64,000 nt of DNA, taken from NCBI GenBank assembly GCA_033782935.1, contig JAWQEG010000167.1, positions 186,001-250,000 of the forward strand. Direction: 5' to 3'. A program made the translations under genes and the position numbers. Origin of the DNA: Petrolisthes cinctipes (taxonomy: Eukaryota; Arthropoda; Malacostraca; Decapoda; Porcellanidae). The notes beneath the pieces are model-generated. The model was not told the DNA's origin. It saw only the letters and a list, made by a program, of their open reading frames with translations, and made no database searches. Positions 23,126 to 34,076 of the stretch are shown here, one piece after another; positions within the stretch are counted from its first letter, which is position 1; each line of letters starts with the position of its first letter.

Positions 23126-23460
23126 GACACTGCCTGCTAGTATGGCAACCTATCACGTGGAAGACCACCACGTTGCACTACACACCGCAGAAGCCAATGC
23201 ACAGACCTTGATGTCAGCGAGAGGACTATCAGAAGAGTGTTGCACGAAGCTACCCCAGGGGGTGCATCACAGGACCCCAGCAAACATTGAATTTCTAACT
23301 GACCAACATCGCGAAGGAAGGTTACGGTTTGCCCAACAATATGTTGACAAGCAAGAGGATATTTGGAAGAGAGTGATCTGGACGGATGAGAAAACCTTCT
23401 CACATTCGTGTAACGGAAGGCATCACTGCTGGAGTAGGAATAATACTCGGTGACTATAAA
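23125..23460 (+). pseudogene. Tc1-like transposase fragment in the palindrome
   Basis: Fragment of a Tc1/mariner DDE transposase, the enzyme that cuts and pastes the element. A frame at 23142-23453 contains FLTDQHREGRLRFAQQYVD and then WKRVIWTDEKTF, the block with the first catalytic Asp. An HTH-derived segment (DVSERTIRRVLHEA in another frame) precedes it, separated by a frameshift. The protein stops near NNTR, so the second Asp and the last catalytic residue are gone. The last 100 bp are repeated inversely at 23601-23697 in the right arm. A (TA)n tract (about 23062-23120) precedes it. Confidence 0.75.
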
Positions 23461-23694
23461 TTTACTCTGAATGATCTTAATAACTGTTTTATTGATGTTG
23501 CTGACATTATAACGATATTAGTTGTCCCCCTGCAGTAATTATTAATATAATCTTATGGTCACGTATAACTAAATAGTTTATAGAAACAACAACCTCAGAA
23601 TTTATAGTCACCGAGTATTATTCTTCCTCAAGCAATGATGCCTTACGTTACATGAATGTGAGAAGGCTTTATCATCCGTCCAGAACAATCTCTT

Positions 23695-23730
<36 letters not shown>

Positions 23731-24240
23731 CAGTAGCACCGAGGTAGTTGAATATTTGTCGTATAATAAAAGATAATTTCTTTATATTGTTTTTATTATT
23801 TTTGCCTATCATTGTGATGCAGAGAACATTATTAAGAAGTTGAGCATAAAACACTGTGTTCAGTAACCTATAGAGAGATACATGAGCATCACGTTGATCA
23901 CCATTACTGTCCTTGTGGTCCTTATTGTGTCATATGGTGTTCTACGCAGTAATGCTGGAACTAGATAAAATAAAGATTTTAATAAAAAATACCTATTAGT
24001 AACTTAAAAAGAAAGACATAATATATTTCTCTTTCCTGCAAATGGGTTTAACAAGTTAACATTCTGACTAGCAACAAACTAGCAAATGGCAATGCATGAA
24101 TCCTATAGTCCTTCAGTTTTATGAAGGCGAAATGCTGTGGCTGGGATAATAATGCGTATCTGCCAACACTTTAATTCTAAATAATTCATATATCTTTCCC
24201 CATAAGTCTCTAGTTGTTTTCTAAATTCTCTACATATTGA

Positions 24241-24450
24241 CACCGTAGGGGGGTATTGCCTGCATTAGTGAAGTGGGAAATACTTTAAGGGTTTTGGCGC
24301 CCCTTCGGCCCCAGCCACTAGCTTTTAGTTTTTCAACTACCACTCTTTTCTTTCTATTTCCTTCCTTCTTGCTGTCTCGCCTCTCTATCACCGTTTTCTG
24401 GCGCTATATGTCCTCGCTGTTGCGGCGCCTAATATCAATCAATCAATCAA
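24241..24450 (+). repeat. SINE-like repeat, right arm inner
   Basis: Plus-strand copy with the clearest 3' end: stem GGCGC (24400-24404), a 20-nt loop TATATGTCCTCGCTGTTGCG, stem GCGCC (24425-24429), then ATCAATCAATCAATCAA. It is the mirror of 22337-22548. Confidence 0.75.
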
Positions 24451-24956
24451 CCTCTACATATTGAGAACCAAAATGCGATCTACAACATAATCTCAGACAT
24501 AGTTTTCCGAATCATATAATTGGACTATAAGTGATAAGGGAGAAAGGCCAATGTCATTAAAACTTTTTAAGAACGAATAAGAAGGTTAGAAATATGAGAA
24601 AGAAAAGATAAACGGTAAGAGAAGAGGGAAGGGCAAGCGAGAGAGGGATAAGACAGTAGGGAGGATGTGTAAGGTTGCAAGTTACTTGAGAGATACTGTA
24701 ATATATATAGCCTATGCATAATATTAGACCAAGTTTATTGAAAACGCCATATAGCGGCGCCTATTTAAGTTTAACATCGATCATTTTTAAGGAAATGCAT
24801 ATTTAGAAGAAAAAATCCTGGCAAATAGCTTAATAAATTTGTTGACAAATATGATCATTAAAAAGTTAGAAAATTAAACCATCTTCAGCCGAAAAAGAAA
24901 ACAAAACAGCTGGGCTTGGGAGAAGGTGATAAATAGGGTGGACTACAAGCACGAGG

Positions 24957-25157
24957 GATTTGATTGATATTAGGTGGCGCAACAGCGAGGTCAAATAGCA
25001 CCAGGAAAAGGTGATAGAGAGGTGTGACAGCAAGCAAGAATGAAATAGGAAGAAAGGAGGGACAGTTGAAGAAATGTAAGCTAGTGGCTGGGGCCGAAGG
25101 GGTGCCAAAACCCTAAAAGTATTGCCCACATCATTACAGGCAATACCCCCCAACGGG
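24957..25157 (-). repeat. SINE-like repeat, right arm outer
   Basis: Mirror of 21634-21833 with small differences. The stem is GGTG/CACC rather than GGCGC/GCGCC, as in its partner. Confidence 0.7.
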
Positions 25158-25430
25158 TACGAGGGATAAAAGGAATACAGTGATAGCTGTTTAATATCCA
25201 AAGGATAATATATATTCACTAGTCTATCCCACTACGATGGTGAACAAAAGACAGTGCCTTTATTTAATGGATATAATGTAACAGATATTCTAATTATATT
25301 TGTTTGTTATTACTTTTCAACTAATCATCTTCATTTTTCTTACCCTCTTCCCCCTCACCCTCGCATCAAATCATCACATTTCTTCTCTCCTATATCCACT
25401 TAGGTTAATGCAGTATGCACTTCTTTAAAC

Positions 25431-25860
25431 CAGGGTTCTTCAAACTACGTGTCCCGAATTCCTCCAAACTGGGTCGCAGGCTCACAAAAATAAATACATG
25501 AATAAAATAGAATAATAATGTTCGTGACAATAAAATAAATATGAAGTTCACACATGAATCCACCTAACATATTTTTATAATCGAATATTCATATATCTAA
25601 TTATCAATAAAACAAAATCATTGCACAAATATTAGCCTTCTTGAGAGAGAATGAGAGAGAGAGATGGAGGGGTAGGTAAGGCAGTGTTTATAATTCTGGT
25701 TAGAATTCCTTTTAATCATAAATATTACGTTGTAGTTTCTGGCCTTGTATTTTCTTTGGTTGATAATTCTGATCATTTGTAAAATATCTTTCTGTATGGG
25801 TCGCGAGAATGATGTCATAGTAAAAACTGGGTCACGACTGAAAAAGTTTGAAGAACCCTG
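25431..25860. mobile_element. hAT-type MITE, right arm
   Basis: 430 bp from CAGGGTTCTTCAAAC to AAGAACCCTG, flanked by a perfect 8-bp duplication CTTTAAAC (25423-25430 and 25861-25868). Short CAGGG ends and an 8-bp duplication define the hAT superfamily. No transposase is inside. Confidence 0.9.
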
Positions 25861-26141
25861 CTTTAAACTATTGGTGATTCGATACCGTTCACAGTGTATG
25901 CTTCATTCATTCCTCCTGACACACTTCTTCTCTACCAGATCATTCGTTACCCTCCTATATAGCTCCGCCCACATTTCTCTCCTCCTCTCCCACTAACATC
26001 CCCCCTCCCTCCACCTGCAACTGTTACCAGATCAGATGAGGCAGAAACCAAGTCGCTGGTGGAAGAAGTGTGGACCCTTGATCTGTCCGGAGCTGTACAT
26101 CGAGTTGGCTATACCGTCCGGAAGGGATGAGGCAATGGCAT

Positions 26142-26577
26142 TATTTTTTTTTTTTTTTTTCTATACCTCAACCTCGGGACTTTTATGCTGTCAGTAGCCC
26201 GTGACTCTTGCGAGGCCCCGAGATTATTGGGTGTCGCACTAGATGAGACAGTGGAGCATGGTGGTGATGTTGGTACCGTAGCTTCTCTTCTGCCCCACTA
26301 GATGACGACACCTTAATTATACACGTCACTATCTGGGGAGAGCAACTACACCGTCACTCACAGCATCTTGGAATATGGTCTGGCATCTTCTATGTTGTGA
26401 GTTGACGACGATGTAGGGGGTATTTTCTTGACGTGTCGGCGTAGCCAGGATAATTGACAAACAACTGGACCCATCAGTTCACCTCTGAAAAATCCCAGAC
26501 GTTTCTCGTGGACTAGAACCAGGGCCTTTGCCATTCGCAGTCCGTCACTATATCCACTCTGCCATCGCCTCCCCCTA
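26142..26577 (-). mobile_element. tRNA-derived SINE inside LINE-1
   Basis: On the minus strand it begins GGGGGAGGCGATGGCAGAGT (box A-like) with a box B-like GGTTCTAGTCC about 55 bp on, spacing like a class II (Leu/Ser) tRNA. It continues for about 430 bp to a poly(A) tract at 26142-26160. It interrupts LINE-1 RT sequence that is continuous in LINE-2. Clear target duplications are not visible. Boxes A and B would serve as an internal RNA polymerase III promoter. Confidence 0.75.
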
Positions 26578-27650
26578 AATTGCTACTGCAAACAATGTGA
26601 CACTGAGGATGCTTCCTGGGGGACGCCCTCCTCCTGTGCAACAGATACTGAGTGGGTTGTACCAACCCTCACAGAAAAACTGCGACCACTGAGAAACTCC
26701 TTAAGAAAGCGTGGAAAGTGACCCAGCAAGCCATATACATGGAGTTGCTGCAGGATGCCATAATGCCATGTAGTGTCATACGCTTTCTCTAAATCAAAGA
26801 ATACACAGACAAGGTGTTGATGTCGTGCAAAGGCCTCACATGCAGCAGCTTCCAACCTGACCAGAGCGTCTGTAGTGGAACGGTGTTTACAAAAGCCAGA
26901 CTGGGACGGAGACAGAAAATTACCCCGTTCCATGAAGTATACCAGTCTGACATTCACCATCTTCTCAAATAGTTTACAGAAACAGAAGGTCAAGGCAATT
27001 GGTCGGTAATTGAGTGCAACACTAGAGTCCTTGAACGGCTTGGGGAAAGGAAGGATGGTAGCAACCCTCCACCCAGAAGAGAAGACACCCTCCAGCCAGA
27101 TTCTGTTATATAAAGCTAAAAGAAATGAGATCGCCTCCTCACCCAAGTGTCGCAACATTGCATATGGGATGTTGCCTGGCCCAGGAGAAGTGTCGCCGCA
27201 GAGAGAGAGAGCAGAATGCAGGTCTCTCAGGGTGAATATATGGTTATAACTTTCATTCTCGTTCCCTGAGAAATCCAGAACAGTACGCTCCTTGGCTCTT
27301 AACTCATGCCTGACAGCCAGAGGTCGAGAGTCACGGCTGGAGACTCTAGCAAAAGACTCTGTCAAACCATCCATGATCTTAATACCATTGACCTTAAGAA
27401 TAGGTGGAGAACTAGGAGAAAACTTCCCCACCATCTTACGGATTCTCCTGAACACTTGTGTAGGTGGAGTTTTAGTATTAATTGAAGACACATAGGCCTT
27501 CCAAGATGCACGTCGTGCCTCTTTTAAAACTCGTCTAGCCCGAGCCCTTGCCCGTCGGAACTCCTCTAAAAGAGTAGGTTCCCCACGATTGCGACGAAGG
27601 CGAGAGAAAGCAGCGCGCTTCTCCCGCACAGCAGTGGTGCAGACTGGTGA
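26578..27650 (-). pseudogene. LINE-1 ORF2 reverse transcriptase, truncated
   Basis: RT of a non-LTR element that copies its RNA at a nicked target. Motifs in order: SPGPGNIPYAML, PKPFKDSSVALNYRPIAL, SGFCKHRSTTDALVRLEAA, CVFFDLEKAYDTTWHYGIL and EEGVPQ. The frame runs into the SINE insertion at 26577 before the YVDD block, which is visible only in LINE-2. Just upstream the linker from the endonuclease is frameshifted. The EKAYDTTW block and a C-terminal RNase H-associated zinc finger in LINE-2 point to the I or Jockey group; I do not assign a clade firmly. Confidence 0.8.
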
Positions 27651-27756
27651 CCACCAAGGGACAGGACGTTTGGGGAAGTAGCCAGAAGTTCTAGGGATAG
27701 AGTTGAGAGCATATCAGTGAAATATGTTACAGCCTCGTTAGAACCACCAAAATCGA

Positions 27757-28520
27757 CTACGGAGGAGAAGTTAGCTCTTTAAAAAACTGCCAGTCAGCCT
27801 TCTCTAATTTCCACCTAGGAAGACGAGACTGTGGTTCGTACCTGTTACCTTCTAAAAGTATAGGGAAATGGTCACTGCCATATAAATCAGGCAACACTCT
27901 CCAAGTAAAATCCAACAGAGCACTGGGTGAGCAAATGGAAATGTCAATATTGGTAAAAGTTCCAGTTGAGCTATTAAAATGTGTCACATCTCCCGTATTT
28001 AAAACCCCTAATCCCTCATCCTCAATAAAAGAAGCCAATAAAACACCCCTGGGGTTGACTGAACTGTCACTCCACAGAGGATGAAGACCATTAAAATCAC
28101 CCAGTAAAATAAAGAGAGAGGGAAAGTCCCCTACAAGACGGTTGAGTTCACCCCTCTCAACTGTAACACTGGGAGGAAGGTATAGACTGCACACAGTGTA
28201 GGGGCAATCCATAAAAACCTTAACTGCAACAGCCTGGAGCGGAGTGTCAAGCTCCAGGCTCGTGCATGGAATATCACGGCGAACTAGGATGGCAGAGCCA
28301 CCATGGTGACCCTGCCCTTCAAATTAATTGGAATAAAATGCAAAGTATGCTGGAGGACTGGCAGGAATGTAGTCTCCAAGCATTGTCTCTTGGAGAAAAA
28401 CACATGCAGGAGAGAAGCTAGAGAGAAGAAAGCGCAGTTCCTCCCAAGAAGCACGCAAGCCACGGCAATTCCACTGAAGGACCTTGAACAGTGTTACTTT
28501 AGTACTGATTTTTGGGAAGC
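27757..28520 (-). pseudogene. LINE-1 ORF2 APE endonuclease
   Basis: Apurinic-type endonuclease that nicks the insertion target. Minus-strand motifs: LQWNCRGLR (Asn of motif I, about 28475), CVFLQETM (metal-binding Glu), GDFNGLHPLW, then NIDISICS and GSDHFPI (catalytic Asp-His). A TAA falls between FYSN and FEGQG at about 28320, so ORF2 is interrupted between the Glu and GDFN blocks. Confidence 0.8.
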
Positions 28521-28559
28521 CTCACAGAGGTTCTTCCCACTACCACCTTGACCTGAGGG

Positions 28560-30519
28560 TTTACTCAAACGATAAGTTTTATCTAATCCTGGGCTACTAG
28601 AAAAGGGCGAACCCGAGGAATAGTACTTGGGGCAGTAATTGGGACCCGTCGACGAGTCCCTGAATCATCTCATATGTTACAAGAAGGTGAAGGTATATGA
28701 GCTGGGATATTCTTTGAAACAATTACATTGGTATTGTCCTGTACAGCAGTGGTATCACTGACACAGGCAGATACATCAACATCCATAATACAAGTGGTAG
28801 AATCACTCCACTGCTCAAGCAGAAGAGAAACTGAATCTTTTGAAGTCACAACATCCAAGGCATCAACATTCACTTCACGCCCCTCTGATGCTCCAAAAGG
28901 AAGCTTGCGAGGGGGACATCTGTTGAATCAAGAGATTCATCAGAGCCACGAGAATGCTTCTGGTGAAATTGAGAGGAAACTATGGAAGAGTCCACAGAGA
29001 CGGTTGCCTTGCAAGGAGGAACATCTATGGAGTCAAGTGCCTCAGAGGAACTACGAAGGCGACTCTGTGGCAGTTTAGCTAATTTAAGTTTCCTTTTTGG
29101 AGAGCGTATGGCAGCGTGAACCTCTACCACATGGACACCTTTAGCTAAAATCTGAGAATTATCATCAGTTGAAGGGTCACCAGAATGAGTGTCTGATAAA
29201 GTTTCGAAGACAGAGAAACTATTATTTAGTGAAACCTTAGAAACGCTCTCACTAGAGCAGAAAGCAGCTGCCTCCTGAGAGAGTTGAGAGGGTGCTGCAA
29301 CCTATTTAGGGCTAAGGGAGGAGGCGTATGTCTTCACACCATCATCCTTCTGTCGCCTGAAGTTGAGTTGCCGTCTGGCACTACCAATGCTGACGAATAG
29401 GGTATTAGCCAAGTGGAGGATATCCTGTTCAAGGAGGTACATCTTACATTGGCAAGAACGTAAGGGGTGAGCATCCCTCCAGTAAAAGCAATAACTCTCT
29501 GACTGACATTCAGAAGTAAGATGTGAGTCAAGAGCAGAACAATTACCACACCGGGAACGGTTGTTGCAGTTTCTCCTCCCATGACCAAACTCAAAACAAC
29601 AGAAACACTGTAAGGGACGCTCATCAAAAGGCTTCACCTCAAATGAGGTGGGGTTAATATTAATGCAATCTGGGATATGCGAGCCATAGAAAGTGAGGAT
29701 GATCATATTTTTACTGCCCTTCATCTTTGTTACTCGTTGGACACTAACTGGGAACATAGCGAGAATGTCCTCTTCTGAGAATTCATACAGGTCCTCATTA
29801 TATATACGTCCCTTGCTATAATTAAATGTTCGATGTGGTTTAATAGATTCAAACATGCTATCAGAAGGACAGGGGAGATTGAGGAGCATCATGGCCTGTG
29901 CAAGATCTTTGGCTCTGATTAAAACGCCCTTACCATATTTCTTTATGTGGCCCATTGGTAGTAATCCAATTTCTTTCTCCAGATACCGGGAAGCATGGAT
30001 AAGGTTACCACGTCCCTCCCTGTAGTAGGCCACAAACCAAAAGGGTGTAGGAACCCGACTTTCCTTAGGGACATGCTCTACAGAGTCATCAAAGATGTTA
30101 GGGCAGTAGTCATTGTCACTGTCAACTACATTGGTGGAGCGCATCATCTGAACTTTGCAGTGAGTATCCCCCACAATCAGAGAATCTTTTGCCTCAAAAG
30201 CTGCTTTGGCAGCAGCATTTGTATGGAAAGTAATATAGCACCGATTAGACCTACAGTCACTGTCATAAGTGATTCGGATACGAAGAACCACTCCAAAACA
30301 CTTAAAAATTGAGTGGATAGAGCCATAGGAAAGGGATGCAAGTATATTTGTTAACATTAATGTGTCAAAACTGCTAACAGGGTTCGTCGACACAACACCC
30401 GACCTGCTAGGTCTAGTCTTATTTGCAGACTTCTGCATACTACCACGACCAGAGAGTGACGTCTCGAGGGCCTGGTCGACCACCGCTCGAGGAAGAGATT
30501 GGGGCTTTTCTTTATCCAT
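28560..30519 (-). pseudogene. LINE-1 ORF1 (Gag-like, zinc knuckle), with nonsense codon
   Basis: Nucleic-acid-binding ORF1 protein. The start at 30519 (MDKEKPQSLPRAVV) is chosen because LINE-2 begins with the corresponding MDNEKPQ. A longer upstream in-frame extension lies in 5' UTR sequence. An RRM-like region (FGVVLRIRITYDSDCRS, CYITFHTNAAAKAAF) is followed by CCHC-type knuckles (CFCCFEFGHGRRNC; CGNCSALDSHLTSEC). At 29304-29302 TAG replaces a Ser codon (TCG) kept in LINE-2. Coding similarity continues beyond it through a Lys/Ser-rich tail (RSPKRKLKLAKLPQ), with a further frameshift near 28870. Confidence 0.8.
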
Positions 30520-30960
30520 ATATAATTGACTTGGTGTTTTTGGCCCCAGGAGCCAAGAGCTACTACCTACCGGGCAGATGAGGGGACCGAGCGCTGGTCG
30601 CCGTGGGCGGGGTACCTCTTCCCCCACGGGGCCACTTGTTTTAAAATGCAGCCCCAATGGCTCGAAAGTTTGCCCACGACGGTACTGAGACCCCCTTCCC
30701 CAACATCTTCCGGCCCAGACACCCAACCATCCAACACAGGATGGCCCTTAGAGGGTGGTCCCTCTGGATGGCAGCACTGTTGGCCCGTACTGGCAGCCTA
30801 TTGCTTGGGAGCCATTTAGTCTGGTCTCTCATTGGCGGCCTAACTAGCATGGGAAGCTCTCTCTCCCCGAAATCGGGGCAGAGCAGGGGCCGGAGCCCCC
30901 TCTAGTCTAGCTCGCCAGGTCTCAGAGAAACGCAAGCCCCCCCACCACGTCAAGGCGTTT

Positions 30961-31162
30961 CCCGTTGAAGGAGTTTCGTGAGAAGTAAGTTTCACAAATC
31001 TATCAATCTAAACTGGTTTTTTGCTTCATTGGAACCCATCCAAAATAGGAATGATATAATATTACGGTCAAAGGTTCTGCATCACCTTAGAAAGAAACGG
31101 ACTCTACATAATTATCTCAACTACTATGTACTTCACAAGTGATTAATTAAGGCACTTGTCTC
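30961..31162. other. No gene seen
   Basis: Spacer between the 5' end of LINE-1 and the CR1-like fragment. Nothing recognisable. Confidence 0.4.
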
Positions 31163-31864
31163 TTGACTCGAAGGGATAACAGCTTAATTCTTAGGCAACA
31201 CCAGACAACTGACACGAATGTTCAACTCTCAAATGTAAATAAGGAACGAGATCTCGATGTCACAATAACAAATGACTTCAAACCTGGACATCAGTGTTCA
31301 GAAGTAGTGAAAACAGCAAACAAACTACCAGTATTTATCGGTAGAACTTTTGAATTCAAGTCAGAAGAAATTATTATTACATTATATAACTCACTCCTAC
31401 GTCCTTACTTCGAATATTGTGTACAGCTGTGGTCACCGTACTACAAGAAAGACATTGCAAAACTGGAGGGAGTATAACGCAGAATAACTAATATTATCCC
31501 TTGATTACGAAACAAGCCATAAGAGGAGCAACTGAAGGACTTAAATCTATATAGCCTTAGCAAACGGCGACGAAGAGGAGACCTTATAGAAGTTTTCAAA
31601 ATATTCAAAGGTTTCAGTAATTTTAATGCCAGTAATTACTTCAGTATCGACAATAAAAATATTACCAGAAACGATGGGGTCAAGATCGTCGGGAAACGTT
31701 TAAACACGAATGAAGCAAAATTTTTCTTTTTTAACGGTATCGTAAGCATTTGGAACAGACTACCCTCTGCTGTTGTAAACTGTGCAACAGTAGAGTCGGT
31801 CAAAAGTCACCTAGACAAGTATCTAGCAAATAACCCGAACCTCCAACTATTCACACTCGAATAA
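31163..31864 (+). pseudogene. CR1/L2-like LINE fragment: C-terminus of ORF2
   Basis: Encodes the part after the RT active site of a CR1/L2-type LINE. The first stretch includes NVNKERDLDVTITNDFKPG and LYNSLLRPYFEYCVQLWSPY. After TAA (about 31477) the same protein family continues with RRRRGDLIEVFKIFKGF, VKIVGKRLNTNEAKFFFFN, WNRLPSAVV and SVKSHLDKYL, ending at a natural stop near 31864. Two internal stops and loss of the whole 5' part make it a dead, 5'-truncated copy. Confidence 0.8.
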
Positions 31865-31954
31865 AATTAGCAACATGACCTCCACTTACTTACCATACTC
31901 GGACAACAGTAGAATAATCACAAACTCACCACGTCACTGTGAATGTATGTGCAA

Positions 31955-31955
<1 letters not shown>

Positions 31956-31986
<31 letters not shown>
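31956..31986. repeat. (TA)n microsatellite
   Basis: Thirty-one bases of AT dinucleotides about 90 bp after the LINE fragment. It could be the tandem-repeat tail of that LINE. Confidence 0.7.
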
Positions 31987-31989
<3 letters not shown>

Positions 31990-32247
31990 CTGCTTCGTAT
32001 CTTCGTTTGATAGCCGTCATTCAAAAAGACCCCAGGCCTCGTCTCATGGTCTGCCGAGGGGGTAGACTTTTCATGGTCTGCGATTGTACGTGTGTGTATA
32101 TGTATATGTACGCGCATGTGTGTATATATATAAGTATAAAAATATATATAGCATAATACATTATACCACCGACACAAATAACACCACACGTGGAAAGCAA
32201 ATGGATTTAAATCAGGTGACTTGGTGGCCATGACAGTCTCTGCCTGG

Positions 32248-32499
32248 AGTAAGTATCCACCCACTCCCAGCCAACCCCGTTATGTGGCACCATCGCAACC
32301 AGGGATGCGAGGGATGAAGTAAGGAGAGACTTATCAACCTGAGGTGAATCAGCAAAACACTGTCTTCCCTCCACCTTCTCTCTGGCTCAAGTAACTGATT
32401 CGACTCAGGTTGACGAGTCTTGCCCTACTTCACTTTTAGTATCCTCGGTAGCGATGGTGCCACATTTCTGGGTTGGCTGGGAGTGGGTGGATACTCACT
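32248..32499. mobile_element. 252-bp inverted-repeat MITE
   Basis: Left end AGTAAGTATCCACCCACTCC and right end its inverse complement with one mismatch. Inverted similarity continues weakly for about 120 bp, making nearly the whole element a stem. No obvious TA or 8-bp duplication, so the superfamily is not assigned. Confidence 0.75.
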
Positions 32500-32774
32500 G
32501 TAGGCCGAAACTATACTTACCACATCAAAAAATAACCTTAACTTTCTTTTTCTAATCTATTGTTAACTTCATACATGTAATAACTTCGATATTATAAATA
32601 CTCACCCAAAATTTAATAAATTATCTTCGTCATATTTTCATCTGCTGAATACGTCCTATGATTTGTGAAAAGAATTTTTGAAACACCCAGTATAATAAAC
32701 TGTCTACTACAAGTTCAATTACATGTTTACTTGATTATGTACATTATTTTTCTCACAGGGGGAAGGGTACCTAT

Positions 32775-33221
32775 ATGGAACGGAGAATGCTAAGTACTTC
32801 AGCAGTGATTGCTAAAAGAGCCAGGATAGTGTGGTTATGGATGAGAGGGGAATCAGCTAGGTCCATCTCTCAACAGACCGGCTCCAGCCTGTCTACTGTG
32901 TACCGATGGATTCGCAGATGGCAGGAAGGTTCAATATATGCCAAACCCTTCCACAGGACTCTTCAGGAAGTGCAATTAGCTGAAGAACAAAGATTAATAA
33001 CTATACAGAGGATGAATCCACATTTTAGAGCAATTGGAGAAATAAAATCACTTGGATACTTATCTCTTGCATCTCTAATACAGTCATCAGCACTTCGAAC
33101 CCGAAAGAAAACAATACAAAGAGACACACAAAGTGAAAGTCTTAATAATTGCCCCCAAATCCTGTACCATTGCAGTCCGCAAAAATGTTGGCCAACATGG
33201 TGTGGAGCGATAGGACAATAG
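32775..33221 (+). pseudogene. Tc1/mariner-like transposase N-terminal fragment
   Basis: The first 45 residues hold a helix-turn-helix (ARIVWLWMRGESARSISQQ, then STVYRWIRRWQ) of the kind that binds transposon ends. The next part (EEQRLITIQRMNPHFRAIGEIKS) resembles the second paired-like helical region of Tc1 transposases. The catalytic domain is absent: after about residue 115 the frame loses similarity and stops at 33221. No inverted repeats are found beside it. A domesticated DNA-binding protein is possible but less likely. Confidence 0.6.
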
Positions 33222-33505
33222 TTAATTAACAATACTAATGAACATGACGCAGGGAAATATGATTCTAGTAGTGTGCATGTGTGGGTTGAATTTTAATTCT
33301 TGTTTCCAGTTCCAGAGAATAACTTTAGAGGACATGTTCATGAAAACTTTTGTAGTTATAACTCACGAGAAAATGTGCAGTTGCCAAAATCGATTCACAG
33401 AGTTCTTTAATAACAGGATAATGATTATTAGATTTTAGGAAATAGTGCTACAGGCCATTGCATCCTCCTCTGCATAATGTTTCATCTTGTATTGAAGACT
33501 TACTG

Positions 33506-33699
33506 TACAGCCATGGTTGATAGTGCTAGACCAGGGTCCAAGGAGTGTTGGAGAGCAACTAGACATTGTTCGAACAAGTGAATTTTCCAAACTATTCTCA
33601 ACGTTGAGAGAGGTTTAGAAGACTCACTTTTTCGAACTCTGTTCAGTTGCTCTCCAACACTCCTTGGACCCTGGTCCAGCACTATCAACCATGGCTGTA
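33506..33699. mobile_element. 194-bp mariner-type MITE with ~55-bp inverted repeats
   Basis: Ends TACAGCCATGGTTGATAGTG and its perfect inverse; the repeats extend about 55 bp with one difference (CTAGACC against CTGGACC). The outer TA fits Tc1/mariner insertion. The RNA would fold into a near-perfect hairpin. Confidence 0.9.
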
Positions 33700-34076
33700 C
33701 ATATTATTTTAAATAAATATGCATCCTAGTAGCAATAAATTAAATTCATGCATCATTCTAAGATTATAATTATTATGTCCAGTAATATTTGTAGTTAGAC
33801 GAAAATATGTTAACATGTTTGCGGAATAAATAGCATATCAATAAAACAGAAAATTCATTACCCATTGTAGCAGCTGCTAGCAATGGCAGCCTCTTTTCCT
33901 TGCCTATACCTCCTAGTAAAGTCTAGGCTATTCTCCTTTTAAAAGGTTGTCATATTCTCTTTCCAAGTTTAAGGAAGGCAGGAAGTAAAGTTTGTTGTGG
34001 TCAGTTAAGATCTGATTTTTTTTTCTTTTCTTTTTTTGTGGGCATTAAAGCAGCATATAATTCTCTTTCTTCTATC
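33700..34076. other. No gene seen
   Basis: AT-rich spacer with a T-rich run around 34017-34040. The sequence GGGCATTAAAGCAGC at 34041 resembles the 5' leader of the cold-shock units, so another unit may once have begun here. Confidence 0.4.

Larger units (their letters stand above)
20692..26094. mobile_element. 5.4-kb palindromic (foldback-like) element with GTAC duplications
   Basis: Both ends read AGCTCCGGACAGATCAA inward and are flanked by GTAC (20688-20691 and 26095-26098). The same place in LINE-2 (about 40855) has a single GTAC, so the element interrupts LINE-1 with a 4-bp target duplication. The arms (20692-23460 and 23601-26094) mirror each other with scattered differences; the centre is a spacer of about 140 bp (23461-23600). 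Each arm carries a hAT MITE, two SINE-like repeats in opposite orientation, a (TA)n tract and part of a Tc1-like transposase. The left arm keeps about 240 bp of Tc1 sequence missing from the right. No transposase of its own is visible. The differing arms argue against an assembly fold-back artefact. Confidence 0.8.
26095..30960 (-). mobile_element. LINE-1: I/Jockey-type LINE, 3' part disrupted
   Basis: Minus-strand non-LTR retrotransposon. From 30960 downward: a 5' UTR of about 440 bp starting near a C-rich run (GGTGGGGGGG on the minus strand), ORF1, ORF2 endonuclease and RT. LINE-2 (39.8-48.8 kb) is a relative sharing the same 5' end and most of the same sequence. LINE-1 is interrupted by a SINE (26142-26577) and then by the 5.4-kb palindrome. 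The next 20 bases (20670-20690) reappear beyond the palindrome, just before copy B's LTR. Nothing of LINE-1 farther downstream is found in the window. Confidence 0.8.

Noticed and set aside
22933..23211. Open frames rich in Tyr-Ile across TA runs (also 31875-32264 and 37238-37563)
   Set aside because: They are translations of (TA)n or (TG)n microsatellites with no domain or conserved flanks.
20692..26094. Palindrome as a pure assembly fold-back artefact
   Set aside because: The arms differ at many positions and by a ~240-bp Tc1 segment, and a GTAC duplication with an empty site in LINE-2 supports real insertion. Long reads would still be decisive.
32775..33221. Domesticated transcription factor with helix-turn-helix
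   Set aside because: The frame decays after about residue 115 and lies among transposon remnants, so a transposase fragment is simpler.
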